The notes under the pieces are model-generated. The model made no database searches and had not been told where the DNA came from. It was given only the letters and a program-made list of their open reading frames with translations. DNA of 48,552 nt from Candidatus Ruminococcus avistercoris (GTDB taxonomy: Bacteria > Bacillota > Clostridia > Lachnospirales > Lachnospiraceae): NCBI GenBank assembly GCA_019120315.1, contig DWVJ01000033.1, forward strand, positions 1 to 48,552, written 5' to 3'. The first letter of the stretch is position 1. The number at the start of each line of letters is the position of its first letter. A program made the translations under genes and the position numbers. Positions 9,136-17,545 of this stretch are shown here, one piece after another.

Positions 9136-9139
9136 AATA

Positions 9140-10096
9140 CTACTCCTCCTTGTTTTCCTTAAGCTTACCGGCGATATCACTGATTTTTCTCAGCCTGTGA
9201 TTCACTCCTGATTTTCCTACGCAGGGCGTCAGCATCATGCCCAGTTCTTTCAGTGTCGCCTCCGGATATTCCAGTCGCAGCGCTGCAATCTCCTCCAGCC
9301 CTTCGGGGAGATGATCCAGTCCGATCTGTTCCTGTATATAATGAATATCCTCAATCTGCTTAACCGCCGCCGAAACCGTCTTATTGATATTCGCAGCTTC
9401 ACAGTTCACCTTGCGATTCACATTATTTCTCATCTCTTTGAGAATTCTGATGTTTTCCAGATTCATCAGCGAAACGTTGGCTTCTGTCAGTGCCAGGAAA
9501 TCCACGATCTGTGATCCTTCCTTGATGTAAACTACGTAGTGTTTCTTCCTGCTCACGATTTTGGCCTCGATTCCCAGAACGGTCATGATCTGCTGCAGCT
9601 GCTGTGCTTTTGCTTCCCTGTCACAGACAATCTCCAGGTGATAGAACTTTTCCGGCGCGCTGATGGAACCCGCTGCCAGAAATGCGCCCCTTAGAAATGC
9701 CCGTTTGCAGCAGTTCCTCTGTACGACCAGGTGGCTGACCAGAACAATCTCTTCATCCACCGTTCCGTCCGCTTTCAAAAAACGCATGGCCTTCAGCAGA
9801 CGGATCGAATCCTCATGTGAAAAAACGGTAATCAGATATACGTTGCTTTTTTTCAGATATCGATTACGCCGAATCACAATTTCCGCTTCTATATTAAATC
9901 CTTTTTTCAATAATGTAAAGCACTTTCTCGCTACAGCAACATTTTCCGTATGTATTTTGACAGAATACCGGTCTGTTCCGGAAATCAACACATCCCCGCA
10001 CATGCTGATAATCGCCGCCAGTTCCGCCATCTGGCAGTGGCGTGCTGTGGAGCACTGCCGTGACAATTCTTCTTTTACATCGCTCGAAAAAGACAT
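9140..10096 (-). CDS. whiA: DNA-binding protein WhiA
   Basis: WhiA is a conserved Gram-positive DNA-binding protein with a degenerate LAGLIDADG homing-endonuclease-like domain and a C-terminal helix-turn-helix; it acts in sporulation septation in Streptomyces and in growth and division in Bacillus. The 318-residue product begins MSFSSDVKEELSRQ, contains RAFLRGAFLAAGSI, and ends with the helix-turn-helix ATLKELGMML...GKSGVNHRLRKI. Length is normal. It lies 9 bp after rapZ. The gene yvcK, which stands between rapZ and whiA in Bacillus, is absent here. Confidence 0.96.
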   Translation of the reverse strand: MSFSSDVKEELSRQCSTARHCQMAELAAIISMCGDVLISGTDRYSVKIHTENVAVARKCFTLLKKGFNIEAEIVIRRNRYLKKSNVYLITVFSHEDSIRLLKAMRFLKADGTVDEEIVLVSHLVVQRNCCKRAFLRGAFLAAGSISAPEKFYHLEIVCDREAKAQQLQQIMTVLGIEAKIVSRKKHYVVYIKEGSQIVDFLALTEANVSLMNLENIRILKEMRNNVNRKVNCEAANINKTVSAAVKQIEDIHYIQEQIGLDHLPEGLEEIAALRLEYPEATLKELGMMLTPCVGKSGVNHRLRKISDIAGKLKENKEE

Positions 10097-10105
10097 CCCG
10101 CACCT

Positions 10106-10987
10106 CTACATCCTTTTTGTAATGGCATCCTTACCCGTATCCCGGTGCTCCATCCTAAGCCCGTACTCCTCCCTGGTGGCCAGCCGGCAGTACAGTTCGC
10201 TGGCCAACGTTACAGACCGGTGCTTTCCTCCTGTACATCCCACAGCGATCACCAGCTGATTTTTCCCTTCCAGTACGTAGTTGGGAATCAAAAAGGCGAT
10301 CAGATCCGTCAGCTTATCCAGAAACTGAACGGCCACGTCGAATCCCATCACATAGTCCCGCACCGGTTTGTCGTTTCCCGTCAGCGGGCGCAGCCCTTCC
10401 ACATAATAGGGATTGGGAAGGAAACGCACATCAAAAACCAGGTCGGCGTCCTCTGGTATCCCGTATTTAAACCCAAAGGAAAGAATGGTGATCATCAGAT
10501 TTTTAAACTGCTGATTTTTCACAAATATCTTATCCAGCTCAGATTTCAGCTCCCTGGTCAACAGATGGCTGGTATCCAGAATATAATCGGCGCGCTTTTT
10601 CAAAAACTCCAGCTTCACCCGCTCCAGACGGATCCCCGCTTCAATCCGGCCGTTCCCGGACAGAGGATGGTTTCTTCTGGTCTCTTTGTAGCGCTTGATC
10701 AGCACCTCATCCTCCGCATCCAGAAAGAGAATCTCATATTCCATCCGCTCCGCCGTCATCTGATCCAGAACAGCTTCCAGTTCATCCATCGATCTGCCGC
10801 TGCGGATATCCACGCCCAGAGCCGCCTTTTGGATCCCCTGGGGAACACTTTCCACCGCAAACTGCGCAAATTTCTCCATCAGCGGAATCGGCAGATTATC
10901 CACGCAGAAGTATCCCGCATCCTCCAGCATCTTCAATGCCGTACTTTTGCCGGCGCCGGACATCCCCGTCACAATCACGAAACGCAC
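10106..10987 (-). CDS. rapZ: RNase adapter / nucleotide-binding protein RapZ (YvcJ)
   Basis: The family hydrolyses nucleotides and in E. coli steers RNase E to small RNAs of amino-sugar metabolism; the Gram-positive role is less clear. The 293-residue product has a P-loop (TGMSGAGKSTALK), a GYFCVDNLP segment, and the C-terminal IAVGCTGGKHRSVTLAS motif of the family. The start is a GTG at 10987, 21 bp after murB. Length is normal. Position with whiA and an HPr-like gene is conserved in Firmicutes. Confidence 0.95.
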   Translation of the reverse strand: MRFVIVTGMSGAGKSTALKMLEDAGYFCVDNLPIPLMEKFAQFAVESVPQGIQKAALGVDIRSGRSMDELEAVLDQMTAERMEYEILFLDAEDEVLIKRYKETRRNHPLSGNGRIEAGIRLERVKLEFLKKRADYILDTSHLLTRELKSELDKIFVKNQQFKNLMITILSFGFKYGIPEDADLVFDVRFLPNPYYVEGLRPLTGNDKPVRDYVMGFDVAVQFLDKLTDLIAFLIPNYVLEGKNQLVIAVGCTGGKHRSVTLASELYCRLATREEYGLRMEHRDTGKDAITKRM

Positions 10988-11008
10988 AAAACCACCCCGC
11001 TTCTTCTG

Positions 11009-11920
11009 TCAGAATTCTCCTAAAAACTTCACTTCCGGCTCCAGTTCCACCTGAAACCGTTCCCGTACAATTCTCTGAACATCTTCCATCAGTGTGCGGA
11101 TATCCCGTGCTGTCGCCTCCTGGTCGTTCACCACAAAACCGCAATGCTTCTCGGAGATGGAAGCCCCGCCCACGCGGTAGCCCCGAAGGCCTGCATCCAT
11201 GATCAGTTTGCCGGCAAAGTAGCCTTCCGGCCGTTTAAAGGTGCTGCCCGCACTGGGAAATTCCAGCGGCTGTTTCTCCACCCGTTTTCTTTTCAGTTCT
11301 TCCATACGGCCGGCGATCTGTCCGGCGTCTCCTTTTTCCAGATGAAGAACCGCCTCCAAAACCACATATCCCTTTTCCTTTATCACGCTGGTCCGGTAAC
11401 CCATCTGCAGCTGATCCGCCAAAATAACCTCTTCTTCGCCGTTTTCTTTCAAAACGGTGACGCTGCTTAAGATATCCTTCATCTCTCCGCCATAGGCGCC
11501 GGCATTCATCACCACCGCGCCGCCGATGGTACCGGGAATACCGCAGGCAAATTCCATGCCGGCAAGCGATTCCTGCAGCGCGCAGGCTCCGACCCGGGAC
11601 AGCAGCGCTCCCGCCTGGGCCTTAACACTCTGCCCTTCAATCGTCACGCCGCTTAGATTTTTATAAATCTGGATGATCACGCCGCGATAGCCTCCGTCGC
11701 CCACCAGAAGATTACTTCCGTTGCCCACCACATACCAGGGCATCTTTCTTGCTTTACAGATTTCAATCACCTGTTTTACCTGAAGGGAACTCTTTGGAAT
11801 CACGAAATAATCCGCCGGTCCTCCCGCGCGAAAAGTTGTATGAAGTTTCATCGGTTCCTTTTGCCGTATCTGATCTGCTCCCACACATCCGCACAGCTCC
11901 TGGTAAAATAATTCTTTCAA
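11009..11920 (-). CDS. murB: UDP-N-acetylenolpyruvoylglucosamine reductase MurB
   Basis: MurB reduces UDP-GlcNAc-enolpyruvate with NADPH and FAD to UDP-MurNAc, a cytoplasmic step of peptidoglycan synthesis. The 303-residue product has the FAD site (VVGNGSNLLVGDGG and CGIPGTIGGAVVMNAGAYGGE), YRTSVIKEKG, the catalytic Ser segment FPSAGSTFKRPEG, and GGASISEKHCGFVVN, the type II form. The start codon is TTG at 11920 behind AGAGGATC. It lies 76 bp after tcdA. That gap holds a CCCGGG-N8-CCCGGG hairpin without a T tract. Confidence 0.96.
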   Translation of the reverse strand: MKELFYQELCGCVGADQIRQKEPMKLHTTFRAGGPADYFVIPKSSLQVKQVIEICKARKMPWYVVGNGSNLLVGDGGYRGVIIQIYKNLSGVTIEGQSVKAQAGALLSRVGACALQESLAGMEFACGIPGTIGGAVVMNAGAYGGEMKDILSSVTVLKENGEEEVILADQLQMGYRTSVIKEKGYVVLEAVLHLEKGDAGQIAGRMEELKRKRVEKQPLEFPSAGSTFKRPEGYFAGKLIMDAGLRGYRVGGASISEKHCGFVVNDQEATARDIRTLMEDVQRIVRERFQVELEPEVKFLGEF

Positions 11921-11996
11921 GTCTGATCCTCTCTCATTCTACTTTCTTCTATCAATGTATCTTGCCGCCCGGGCGATTATACCCGGGTATGTTTTC

Positions 11997-12719
11997 TTAT
12001 CTCCTGCCGCCCAAAAGATCCCGTACCACTTCCCCGGCCAGCAGAAGGCCTGCCACGGAAGGCACGAAAGAGATACTGCCCGGGACAGGATGGGTCGTAC
12101 TGCCTTTTTTCTCTGTCACCTGCGCTTTTCGTTTCACCGGCACCTCCTTGGAATAAAGGACTTTTACTTTGCGGATTCTGCGTTTTTTCAGTTCCTGACG
12201 CATCACTTTTGCCAGGGGACAGACACTGGTCTTGGAGATATCTGTAATTTCAAACTTCAACGGATCCAGTTTATTTCCGGTACCCATGGAACAGATGATG
12301 GGAACGCCTGCTTTTTTGGCGTTTTCGATCAGCAGCAGCTTGGAAGAAACCGTATCGATGGCGTCCACAATATAATCGCAGGACTTCAAATCAAACAGCT
12401 GAGCCGTTTCCCCGCTGTAGAAGGTCTGATACGTATGAACCAGAATATCAGAATCAATATCCCGCACCCTCGCTTTGGCCACCTCCGTCTTGAACTGCCC
12501 CACGGTGGAATGCAGCGCAAACAGCTGCCGGTTAATATTGGATGCGGAAATCACATCGTGATCCACCAGAATCAGAGAACCGACCCCGCATCGCGCCAGA
12601 GCCTCCACCACATAAGATCCGACTCCCCCCAGACCGAATACCGCCACCTTCGCTTTCGCCAGCAGTTCGATCCCTTCTTCCCCGATTAATATCTCAGTCC
12701 TGCTAAACTCCTGCTGCAC
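11997..12719 (-). CDS. tcdA: tRNA threonylcarbamoyladenosine dehydratase (TcdA/CsdL), ThiF fold
   Basis: TcdA uses ATP to cyclise t6A37 of ANN-decoding tRNAs to ct6A. The product (about 240 residues) has the E1-like Rossmann motif FGLGGVGSYVVEALARCGVG, the VDHDVISASNINRQ segment with the R and N that contact ATP, VDAIDTVSSK, and VCPLAKVMRQELKKR near the C-terminus. The ThiF/MoeB family is broad, but the lack of zinc-binding CxxC pairs and the length favour TcdA. The GTG at 12719 with AGAGGA upstream is preferred over the longer frame starting at 12779, which would begin in the promoter. Confidence 0.88.
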   Translation of the reverse strand: MQQEFSRTEILIGEEGIELLAKAKVAVFGLGGVGSYVVEALARCGVGSLILVDHDVISASNINRQLFALHSTVGQFKTEVAKARVRDIDSDILVHTYQTFYSGETAQLFDLKSCDYIVDAIDTVSSKLLLIENAKKAGVPIICSMGTGNKLDPLKFEITDISKTSVCPLAKVMRQELKKRRIRKVKVLYSKEVPVKRKAQVTEKKGSTTHPVPGSISFVPSVAGLLLAGEVVRDLLGGRR

Positions 12720-12750
12720 CTTTTTTCCTCTTTTCTGTTCTTTTTTGCTT

Positions 12751-12779
12751 ATGATAGCAAAACAAAGGATACAAGTCAA
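12751..12779 (-). promoter_or_regulatory. sigma-A promoter of the tcdA-murB-rapZ-whiA-crh operon
   Basis: TTGACT (12774-12779) and TATCAT (12751-12756) on the minus strand, 17 bases apart and 32 bases before the tcdA GTG. Confidence 0.7.
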
Positions 12780-12807
12780 CCGATGAACCGGGGATTTCCC
12801 CCAAGGA

Positions 12808-13164
12808 TCAGGATTTCATCTTCGGCCGGCAGATCAGGCTGACCAGATAACCGAAAATCAGCGCTGCTGATATCCCCACGGCGCTGGCGGTGAATCCTCC
12901 CATAAACAGCCCCAGAAATCCGTCGGTATCCACCGCCTCTTTCACACCCTTCCACAGGACATTGCCAAATCCCAGCAAAGGGACGCTGGCTCCGCCTCCT
13001 GCAAAGTCCAGAAAAGGTTCATAAAGGCCAGCCGCCCCCAGCACGCCGCCCAGACAGACCAGCATCACCATCACACGCCCGGGCATCATCTTGGTCCGGT
13101 CCAGCAAAATCTGCACCAGAGCGCAGATCAGTCCTCCCACCCAGAATGCATTGATATATTCCAT
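12808..13164 (-). CDS. spoVAE: stage V sporulation protein AE (SpoVAEb)
   Basis: SpoVAE is a membrane part of the SpoVA channel that imports dipicolinic acid into the forespore and releases it on germination. The 118-residue product is nearly all hydrophobic with at least three membrane segments and the motifs AFWVGGLICALVQI and GGGASVPLLGFGNVLWKGV, the latter shared with SpoVAC. The ATG at 13164 is nine bases from AAGGAGGAG; the longer start at 13188 would overlap spoVAD. It is the last gene of the spoVAD-spoVAE pair. Confidence 0.93.
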   Translation of the reverse strand: MEYINAFWVGGLICALVQILLDRTKMMPGRVMVMLVCLGGVLGAAGLYEPFLDFAGGGASVPLLGFGNVLWKGVKEAVDTDGFLGLFMGGFTASAVGISAALIFGYLVSLICRPKMKS

Positions 13165-13184
13165 ATCTCTCATCTCCTCCTTTT

Positions 13185-14201
13185 TCACCCTGGCACGTGC
13201 TCCAGAATCACGCCGTGGGCGATCCCCGGCACACTCATTCCTTCATAAAAACTTACTTTGGACAGCAAGGCCCCTGTCGGCACAAACAACACTCTTTTCC
13301 ATTCCCCGCTTTCCAGATGCGGAAGGATATAGGCGGTCAGCACCGTCGCCGCGCAGCCGCACCCGCTGCCGCCCGCATGGGTATCCTGGGTGTCCTGATC
13401 GTAAATCAGCATCCCGCAGTCCAGATGCTGCCGATGCAGGTCGATCCCCTGTTCCCGAAGAAGCGCAAGCAAAATCCGCTGACCGATACTTCCCAGATCT
13501 CCGGTGATCACCCGGTCATAATCCTCTGGCTTTCTGGCAAAATCCCGCAGGCTGGCACAGATGGTGTCGCAGGCCGCAGGAGCCATGCAGGCGCCCATGT
13601 TCTGGGAATCCTTCAATCCATAATCGACGATCCGCCCCGTGGTGATCCCCGTGATTTTCACCCGGCTTTTTTTATTTCCCAGCACACAGGCTCCGCTGCC
13701 GGTGACCGTCCACCCCGCCGAAAGAGGCCGCTGATTCCCGTACTCCAAAGGAAAACGGAATTCTTTTTCCGCACTGCCGAAGTGGCTGGATGTAAGCGTC
13801 AGCACAAAATCCGCATATCCGCCGTCCACCGCCATCGCCCCCAGACTCAGCGCCTCACCCATGGTGGAACAGGCGCCGTACAGTCCGTAAAGAGGCAGTC
13901 CCAGCTTCATGATGCCAAAACTGGAAGCGATGGACTGCGCCAGCAGATCGCCGGCGAAAATCATGCGGATCTGTTCCTTCATGATTCCCGCCTTCTCAAT
14001 GGCCAGGGACGCCGCCTCTTCCTGCAGGGCGCTCTCTGCCTCCTCCCAGCTGTTCATCCCCATCATGGGGTCCTCCTTCGTCCTGTCAAAGCACAAACCA
14101 AGCGGTCCTTCCTTCTCCTTGCTGCCGGCGATGGAAGAACCGCTTATCACATACACTTCATTTTTCAATTCCAGACTCTGTTTCCCCATCATCTGTTTCA
14201 T
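13185..14201 (-). CDS. spoVAD: stage V sporulation protein AD
   Basis: SpoVAD is a soluble thiolase-fold protein that binds dipicolinic acid on the forespore membrane. The 338-residue product has GLYGACSTMGEALSLGAM, corresponding to the thiolase nucleophile region, GDLGSIGQRIL and GGSGCGCAATVL. Length matches the family (about 338). The start at 14201 leaves GGCGGG six bases upstream; 14207 would abut it. It is followed by spoVAE after 20 bp and is separated from spoVAC by upp, a ZIP gene and a repeat array. Confidence 0.96.
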   Translation of the reverse strand: MKQMMGKQSLELKNEVYVISGSSIAGSKEKEGPLGLCFDRTKEDPMMGMNSWEEAESALQEEAASLAIEKAGIMKEQIRMIFAGDLLAQSIASSFGIMKLGLPLYGLYGACSTMGEALSLGAMAVDGGYADFVLTLTSSHFGSAEKEFRFPLEYGNQRPLSAGWTVTGSGACVLGNKKSRVKITGITTGRIVDYGLKDSQNMGACMAPAACDTICASLRDFARKPEDYDRVITGDLGSIGQRILLALLREQGIDLHRQHLDCGMLIYDQDTQDTHAGGSGCGCAATVLTAYILPHLESGEWKRVLFVPTGALLSKVSFYEGMSVPGIAHGVILEHVPG

Positions 14202-14231
14202 GATCATCCCGCCTTTTGCTCTAAGATACTT

Positions 14232-14262
14232 TAGTATGCCACCGGCGGAAAAGATCCATTCC
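14232..14262 (-). promoter_or_regulatory. forespore (sigma-G type) promoter of spoVAD-spoVAE
   Basis: On the minus strand CATACTA (14232-14238) is an exact sigma-G -10, with GGAATG (14257-14262) 18 bases upstream, close to the TGAATA/TGCATA -35. It lies 30 bases before the spoVAD ATG and would allow forespore expression independent of spoVAC. Confidence 0.6.
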
Positions 14263-14279
14263 CCGGGATGAAGGGAAAT

Positions 14280-14909
14280 TTATTTTGTTCCAAAGATGCG
14301 GTCGCCTGCGTCTCCCAGTCCGGGACATATGTACGCCTCTTCATTCAACTTGCGATCCACGCAGCCGCAGTAAATCTGAATATCCGGATGCTCCCGGGAA
14401 AGCCGCTGTATTCCTTCCGGAGCCGCAATGATACACATAAATTTAATTTGCCGTCCGCCATGCTTTTTGATGAAATTCACCGCCGCCGAAGCAGAGCCGC
14501 CGGTGGCCAGCATGGGATCCAGCACCACAATCAGCCGCTCCTCAATGGGATCGGGAAGCTTGCAGTAATACTCATGGGGCTCAAATGTTTCATGATCCCG
14601 GTAGAGCCCGATATGGCCTACTTTGGCGGAGGGAACCAGCGTCAGGAGTCCTCCCGTCATCCCAAGACCCGCCCGCAGGATAGGTACAACCGCCAGTTTT
14701 TTTCCGGCAATCATCGGCGTTTCACAGGTTTCCAGAGGCGTTTTCACCAAAACCTTCTCTGTTTTCAGATCCCGCAGCGCCTCATACCCCATCAGCACGG
14801 CAATCTCCTCCACCAGACGGCGGAATTCATTAGTTCCAGTCCGCTCATCCCGCAGACGGGAAATCTTATGGGCGATCAGCGGATGATCCATTACATATAC
14901 GTTTTCCAT
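14280..14909 (-). CDS. upp: uracil phosphoribosyltransferase
   Basis: Upp salvages uracil with PRPP to UMP in the cytoplasm. The 209-residue product has the PRPP loop [13 protein letters not shown], the [21 protein letters not shown] segment and the C-terminal [13 protein letters not shown] uracil-binding motif. Length is the family's 208-209. It lies 17 bp after the ZIP gene on the same strand, between the two halves of the spoVA set, a position with no obvious functional link. Confidence 0.97.
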   Translation of the reverse strand: MENVYVMDHPLIAHKISRLRDERTGTNEFRRLVEEIAVLMGYEALRDLKTEKVLVKTPLETCETPMIAGKKLAVVPILRAGLGMTGGLLTLVPSAKVGHIGLYRDHETFEPHEYYCKLPDPIEERLIVVLDPMLATGGSASAAVNFIKKHGGRQIKFMCIIAAPEGIQRLSREHPDIQIYCGCVDRKLNEEAYICPGLGDAGDRIFGTK

Positions 14910-14926
14910 CTGTTTTCTCCTTTCGT

Positions 14927-15676
14927 CTATCCAAGATACCAGTCCATCAGAATCATCACCATAAACCCGATCAAAAGGGCATAGGTAGCCTGCCGCTCAT
15001 AACCATGACTGTGTGTCTCCGGTATCATTTCATCGCTTACCACATACACCATAGTCCCTCCTGCAAACGCCAGCGCAAAGGGCAGGACAGCCGAAGACGC
15101 GCTGACGGCGCCAAAGCCGATCATGGTGCCGATGATCTCAATCACGCCGGTGAAACTGGCGATAAAGAATACCCGCAATCGGGGCACGCCGGCCAGAATC
15201 AGCGGCGAGACAATCACCATTCCTTCCGGTATGTTCTGCAGAGCAATTCCCAGCGCCACCGTGATGGCATTGCCCACATCTTCTGTTCCAAATCCCACAC
15301 CGGCCGCCAGCCCTTCCGGGAGATTGTGAATGGCAATGGCCATCACAAACAGCATCACCTTATTCAGGCTGCTGTTCCTGTTTTTGTGTGCTTCCTGCTC
15401 CATACCGGTAATCCGGTGAAGATGGGGCGTCAGATAATCTGCCGCATTCAGAAAAAGCGCGCCGGTCAGAATGCCCGCCAGCGTCATCCATACCTGCCCT
15501 TCCTCCAGGGATGGTATGATCAGGCCCAGCACCGCCGCGCCCAGCATGACGCCGGCGGCAAAGCCAAGGATGATATCGTTAAAACGGTGGGGTACTTTCT
15601 GGAACAGAAAGCCGATCAGCACCCCAGCAATGGTAGCCCCGCCCACACCCAGGGCTGTTATCAATGCAAGATACAT
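14927..15676 (-). CDS. ZIP family divalent metal transporter (ZupT-like)
   Basis: ZIP proteins carry zinc or other divalent metals into the cytoplasm. The 249-residue product has about eight membrane segments and the two metal-site helices [18 protein letters not shown] and [17 protein letters not shown] (H-N-x-x-E-G and N-x-x-E-G), as in ZupT/GufA-type members. The ATG at 15676 has CAGGAGAATAGC upstream. It lies directly downstream of the truncated repeat copy and 17 bp before upp. The metal cannot be told from sequence. Confidence 0.92.
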   Translation of the reverse strand: MYLALITALGVGGATIAGVLIGFLFQKVPHRFNDIILGFAAGVMLGAAVLGLIIPSLEEGQVWMTLAGILTGALFLNAADYLTPHLHRITGMEQEAHKNRNSSLNKVMLFVMAIAIHNLPEGLAAGVGFGTEDVGNAITVALGIALQNIPEGMVIVSPLILAGVPRLRVFFIASFTGVIEIIGTMIGFGAVSASSAVLPFALAFAGGTMVYVVSDEMIPETHSHGYERQATYALLIGFMVMILMDWYLG

Positions 15677-15714
15677 GCTATTCTCCTGTTTTATGTAAAC
15701 CTATAGACTTTTCG

Positions 15715-16031
15715 CGGGATACTCCGCTTCTTCCTCATATTTTATGCACGCTTTCTTAAATACGTGATACCCCGGGGTATTTCGCGCTTCGCGCTCTCAT
15801 ACCCCTGCAAAATATTCGGATTCCGCGGGGCCCCTCCCCCGCTTCTTCCTCATATTTTCGCATGCTCATCTTATTACGTGATACCTTCGGGATTCTTCGC
15901 ACTGCGTGCTTTCGAATCCCTGCAAAATATTCGGATTCCGCGGGGCCCCTCCCCCGCTTCTTCCTCATATTTTGGCGGGTCCCAAGGTTCTGCATTTTCA
16001 TGCAAGCATGAAACGCAGAACTTTGGTCCCC
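15715..16031 (-). repeat. array of 115-bp repeats, each with a conserved 50-nt hairpin and a variable hairpin
   Basis: The sequence CCGCTTCTTCC recurs at 15724, 15839 and 15954, an exact 115-bp period. A 56-bp block is identical at 15803-15858 and 15918-15973; a truncated copy sits at 15724-15743. Each block folds as a hairpin (arms AAAATAT/ATATTTT, GGA/TCC, GCGG/CCGC). Between them are variable hairpins: GGGGTAT/ATACCCC with GCGC/GCGC (15774-15805), GGGATTC/GAATCCC with GCAC/GTGC (15889-15920), and CCAAGGTTCTGC paired with 16015-16026 around TTTCATGC/GCATGAAA (15982-16026). The paired changes keep the stems. This fills the 368-bp gap between spoVAC and the ZIP gene; no protein gene is supported there. 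Confidence 0.9.
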
Positions 16032-16044
16032 TGGTATCACTATT

Positions 16045-16512
16045 TTACCACCAGGTGAGGATTTTTCCAAGCCAGTAAATCAGGCCCAGCACCCAGGAAC
16101 TGAAAATTCCGTAGAGGATTACCGGGCCTGCGATGGAGAAGATTTTGGATCCTTTCCCGAATACTTCCCCTTCCGTCTGGTATTCCACCGCCGCCGCTGC
16201 CACGGAGTTGGCGAACCCGGTGATGGGAACCAGTGTGCCGGCTCCGCCGAAGCGGGCCAGTTTGGGATAGATATTCCACCCGGTCAGAAGGGCGCTTAAA
16301 AGCACCAGGAGCAGGGAGCACCAGGAGCCTGCGTCTTCCCGGTTCAGGCCCAGATCCATCCCCGCATTCATCAGCGCCTGACCCAGCACGCAGATCAGTC
16401 CGCCCGTCAGAAAGGCCTTTGCCATATTCACCGGCAGGCTGTGTACCGGCGTCACCTGTTTGACGTACTTTTCATATTCCTTTTTTTCCGCTTCACTTTT
16501 CATATGTTCCAT
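16045..16512 (-). CDS. spoVAC: stage V sporulation protein AC
   Basis: SpoVAC forms the mechanosensitive pore of the SpoVA dipicolinic-acid channel in the spore inner membrane. The product (about 155 residues) has four hydrophobic segments, VNMAKAFLTGGLICVLGQAL near the N-terminus and RFGGAGTLVPITGFANSVAAA, the motif shared with SpoVAE. The ATG at 16512 is preferred to a TTG at 16524. It lies 5 bp after spoVAB. The family normally continues straight into spoVAD; here it does not. Confidence 0.94.
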   Translation of the reverse strand: MEHMKSEAEKKEYEKYVKQVTPVHSLPVNMAKAFLTGGLICVLGQALMNAGMDLGLNREDAGSWCSLLLVLLSALLTGWNIYPKLARFGGAGTLVPITGFANSVAAAAVEYQTEGEVFGKGSKIFSIAGPVILYGIFSSWVLGLIYWLGKILTWW

Positions 16513-16517
16513 ACGCT

Positions 16518-16928
16518 TTACCAACCTTTCACAAAAAACAGCAGGGAACCGGCCGTCTTGCCCAGCGCCATGCTAAGGATCACCAGGGGAACTCCCTTTT
16601 TCAGCCCTGTCCTGCGAAACAGGATGGAGTAAATATCCACCACTTCTCCCAGCGCAACGATCCAGCTGCCCAGGAAAATACCGGCAAAAGCGCCAAAAAC
16701 AAGCAATCCCGCCCAGCTTAGACGCAGCTGCAGCGGAAATACCGTCAGACAGTTTCCTGCCAGCGCACCCAGAATCGCCGCATTTTCATATAGAATAATG
16801 TGACCGGCCGTTCTGGTAATCCCAGCATAGCGCGGTACGATTCCCAGACTGATGATGAAGGCCACCACGCCGCTGGCGATGACAGCTCCGAAACACAGTC
16901 CCAGCAGACCCAGTACGATCTGTGTCAT
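16518..16928 (-). CDS. spoVAB: stage V sporulation protein AB
   Basis: SpoVAB is a small integral membrane protein of the SpoVA complex with no known activity of its own. The 136-residue product has four predicted membrane segments and GVVAFIISLGIVPRYAGITR and GEVVDIYSILFRRTGLKKGV, typical of the family. Its ATG overlaps the spoVAA stop in ATGA, so translation is coupled. Confidence 0.93.
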   Translation of the reverse strand: MTQIVLGLLGLCFGAVIASGVVAFIISLGIVPRYAGITRTAGHIILYENAAILGALAGNCLTVFPLQLRLSWAGLLVFGAFAGIFLGSWIVALGEVVDIYSILFRRTGLKKGVPLVILSMALGKTAGSLLFFVKGW

Positions 16929-17545
16929 CCCGTTTCGCGCCCCTTCCTTTCCTGCTGCTCGATAATCGTCGTGTCCACCGAATCCTCGTAGGTACGCATT
17001 TCCACTTCCATAGGCGTTGGATCCTGCGTCAGTTTCCGCCGGCCAAAATGATTGAAAAAGAACACAGCACCCAGCCCGATACCGATGGAATAAGAAATTT
17101 CCAGTATCGAAACGCCCGTATAAGATCTGCCCGTAAAGGATTCATAAATATTGTGAAAAAGCGAGGGAACATCCACATCCGTATGAAACGTCATGATAGA
17201 AAAGGCTGTGCCGAAAAAGGTCACCAGGCAGACAAAAACCACCTTCAGCGCCTGCATCCACCGCTTTTTTCCTTCCGGTCTTTCAAAGGTCAAGATAAAA
17301 TTTGGTTCCCCCAGGTGAACTATCTCGACCTTGGGATCCTCTTTTTGAATCTTTTGCAGAATATCCGACACTGCCACCGGATACCGCCCGTACTGCTCCT
17401 CCCGGATCGTGCAGATTTTTACCGTCTGCATCCTGGCCAGCACAGCCGGATCGCTGCAAGAAAGGGCCGCCACGTCCTGCAGACGGATATCCCGATGATC
17501 CACACGGACATTTTTATCCGTCTGCATATACAGGACGGCGCTCAT
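16925..17545 (-). CDS. spoVAA: stage V sporulation protein AA
   Basis: SpoVAA is the first member of the SpoVA operon: a cytoplasmic N-terminal domain (about residues 1-105) followed by two membrane segments (about 110-130 and 155-175). The chosen start gives 206 residues, the length of the Bacillus protein, beginning MSAVLYMQTDKNVRV and containing IVHLGEPNFILTFERP. The start at 17545 overlaps the stop of the 50-residue ORF upstream in ATGA, which supports it over the start at 17629. Confidence 0.93.
   Translation of the reverse strand: MSAVLYMQTDKNVRVDHRDIRLQDVAALSCSDPAVLARMQTVKICTIREEQYGRYPVAVSDILQKIQKEDPKVEIVHLGEPNFILTFERPEGKKRWMQALKVVFVCLVTFFGTAFSIMTFHTDVDVPSLFHNIYESFTGRSYTGVSILEISYSIGIGLGAVFFFNHFGRRKLTQDPTPMEVEMRTYEDSVDTTIIEQQERKGRETG

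Noticed and set aside
13197-14234. 345-residue ORF on the plus strand
   Set aside because: Antisense shadow of spoVAD, no ribosome binding site.
15715-16031. CRISPR array
   Set aside because: The repeats are 115 bp apart, long, and contain two hairpins each; there are no uniform spacers and no cas genes.
15756-16078. Open frames on both strands across the repeat array (104 residues each)
   Set aside because: They consist of the 115-bp repeat translated, differ in frame between copies, have no ribosome binding site, and the base changes preserve hairpins, not residues.
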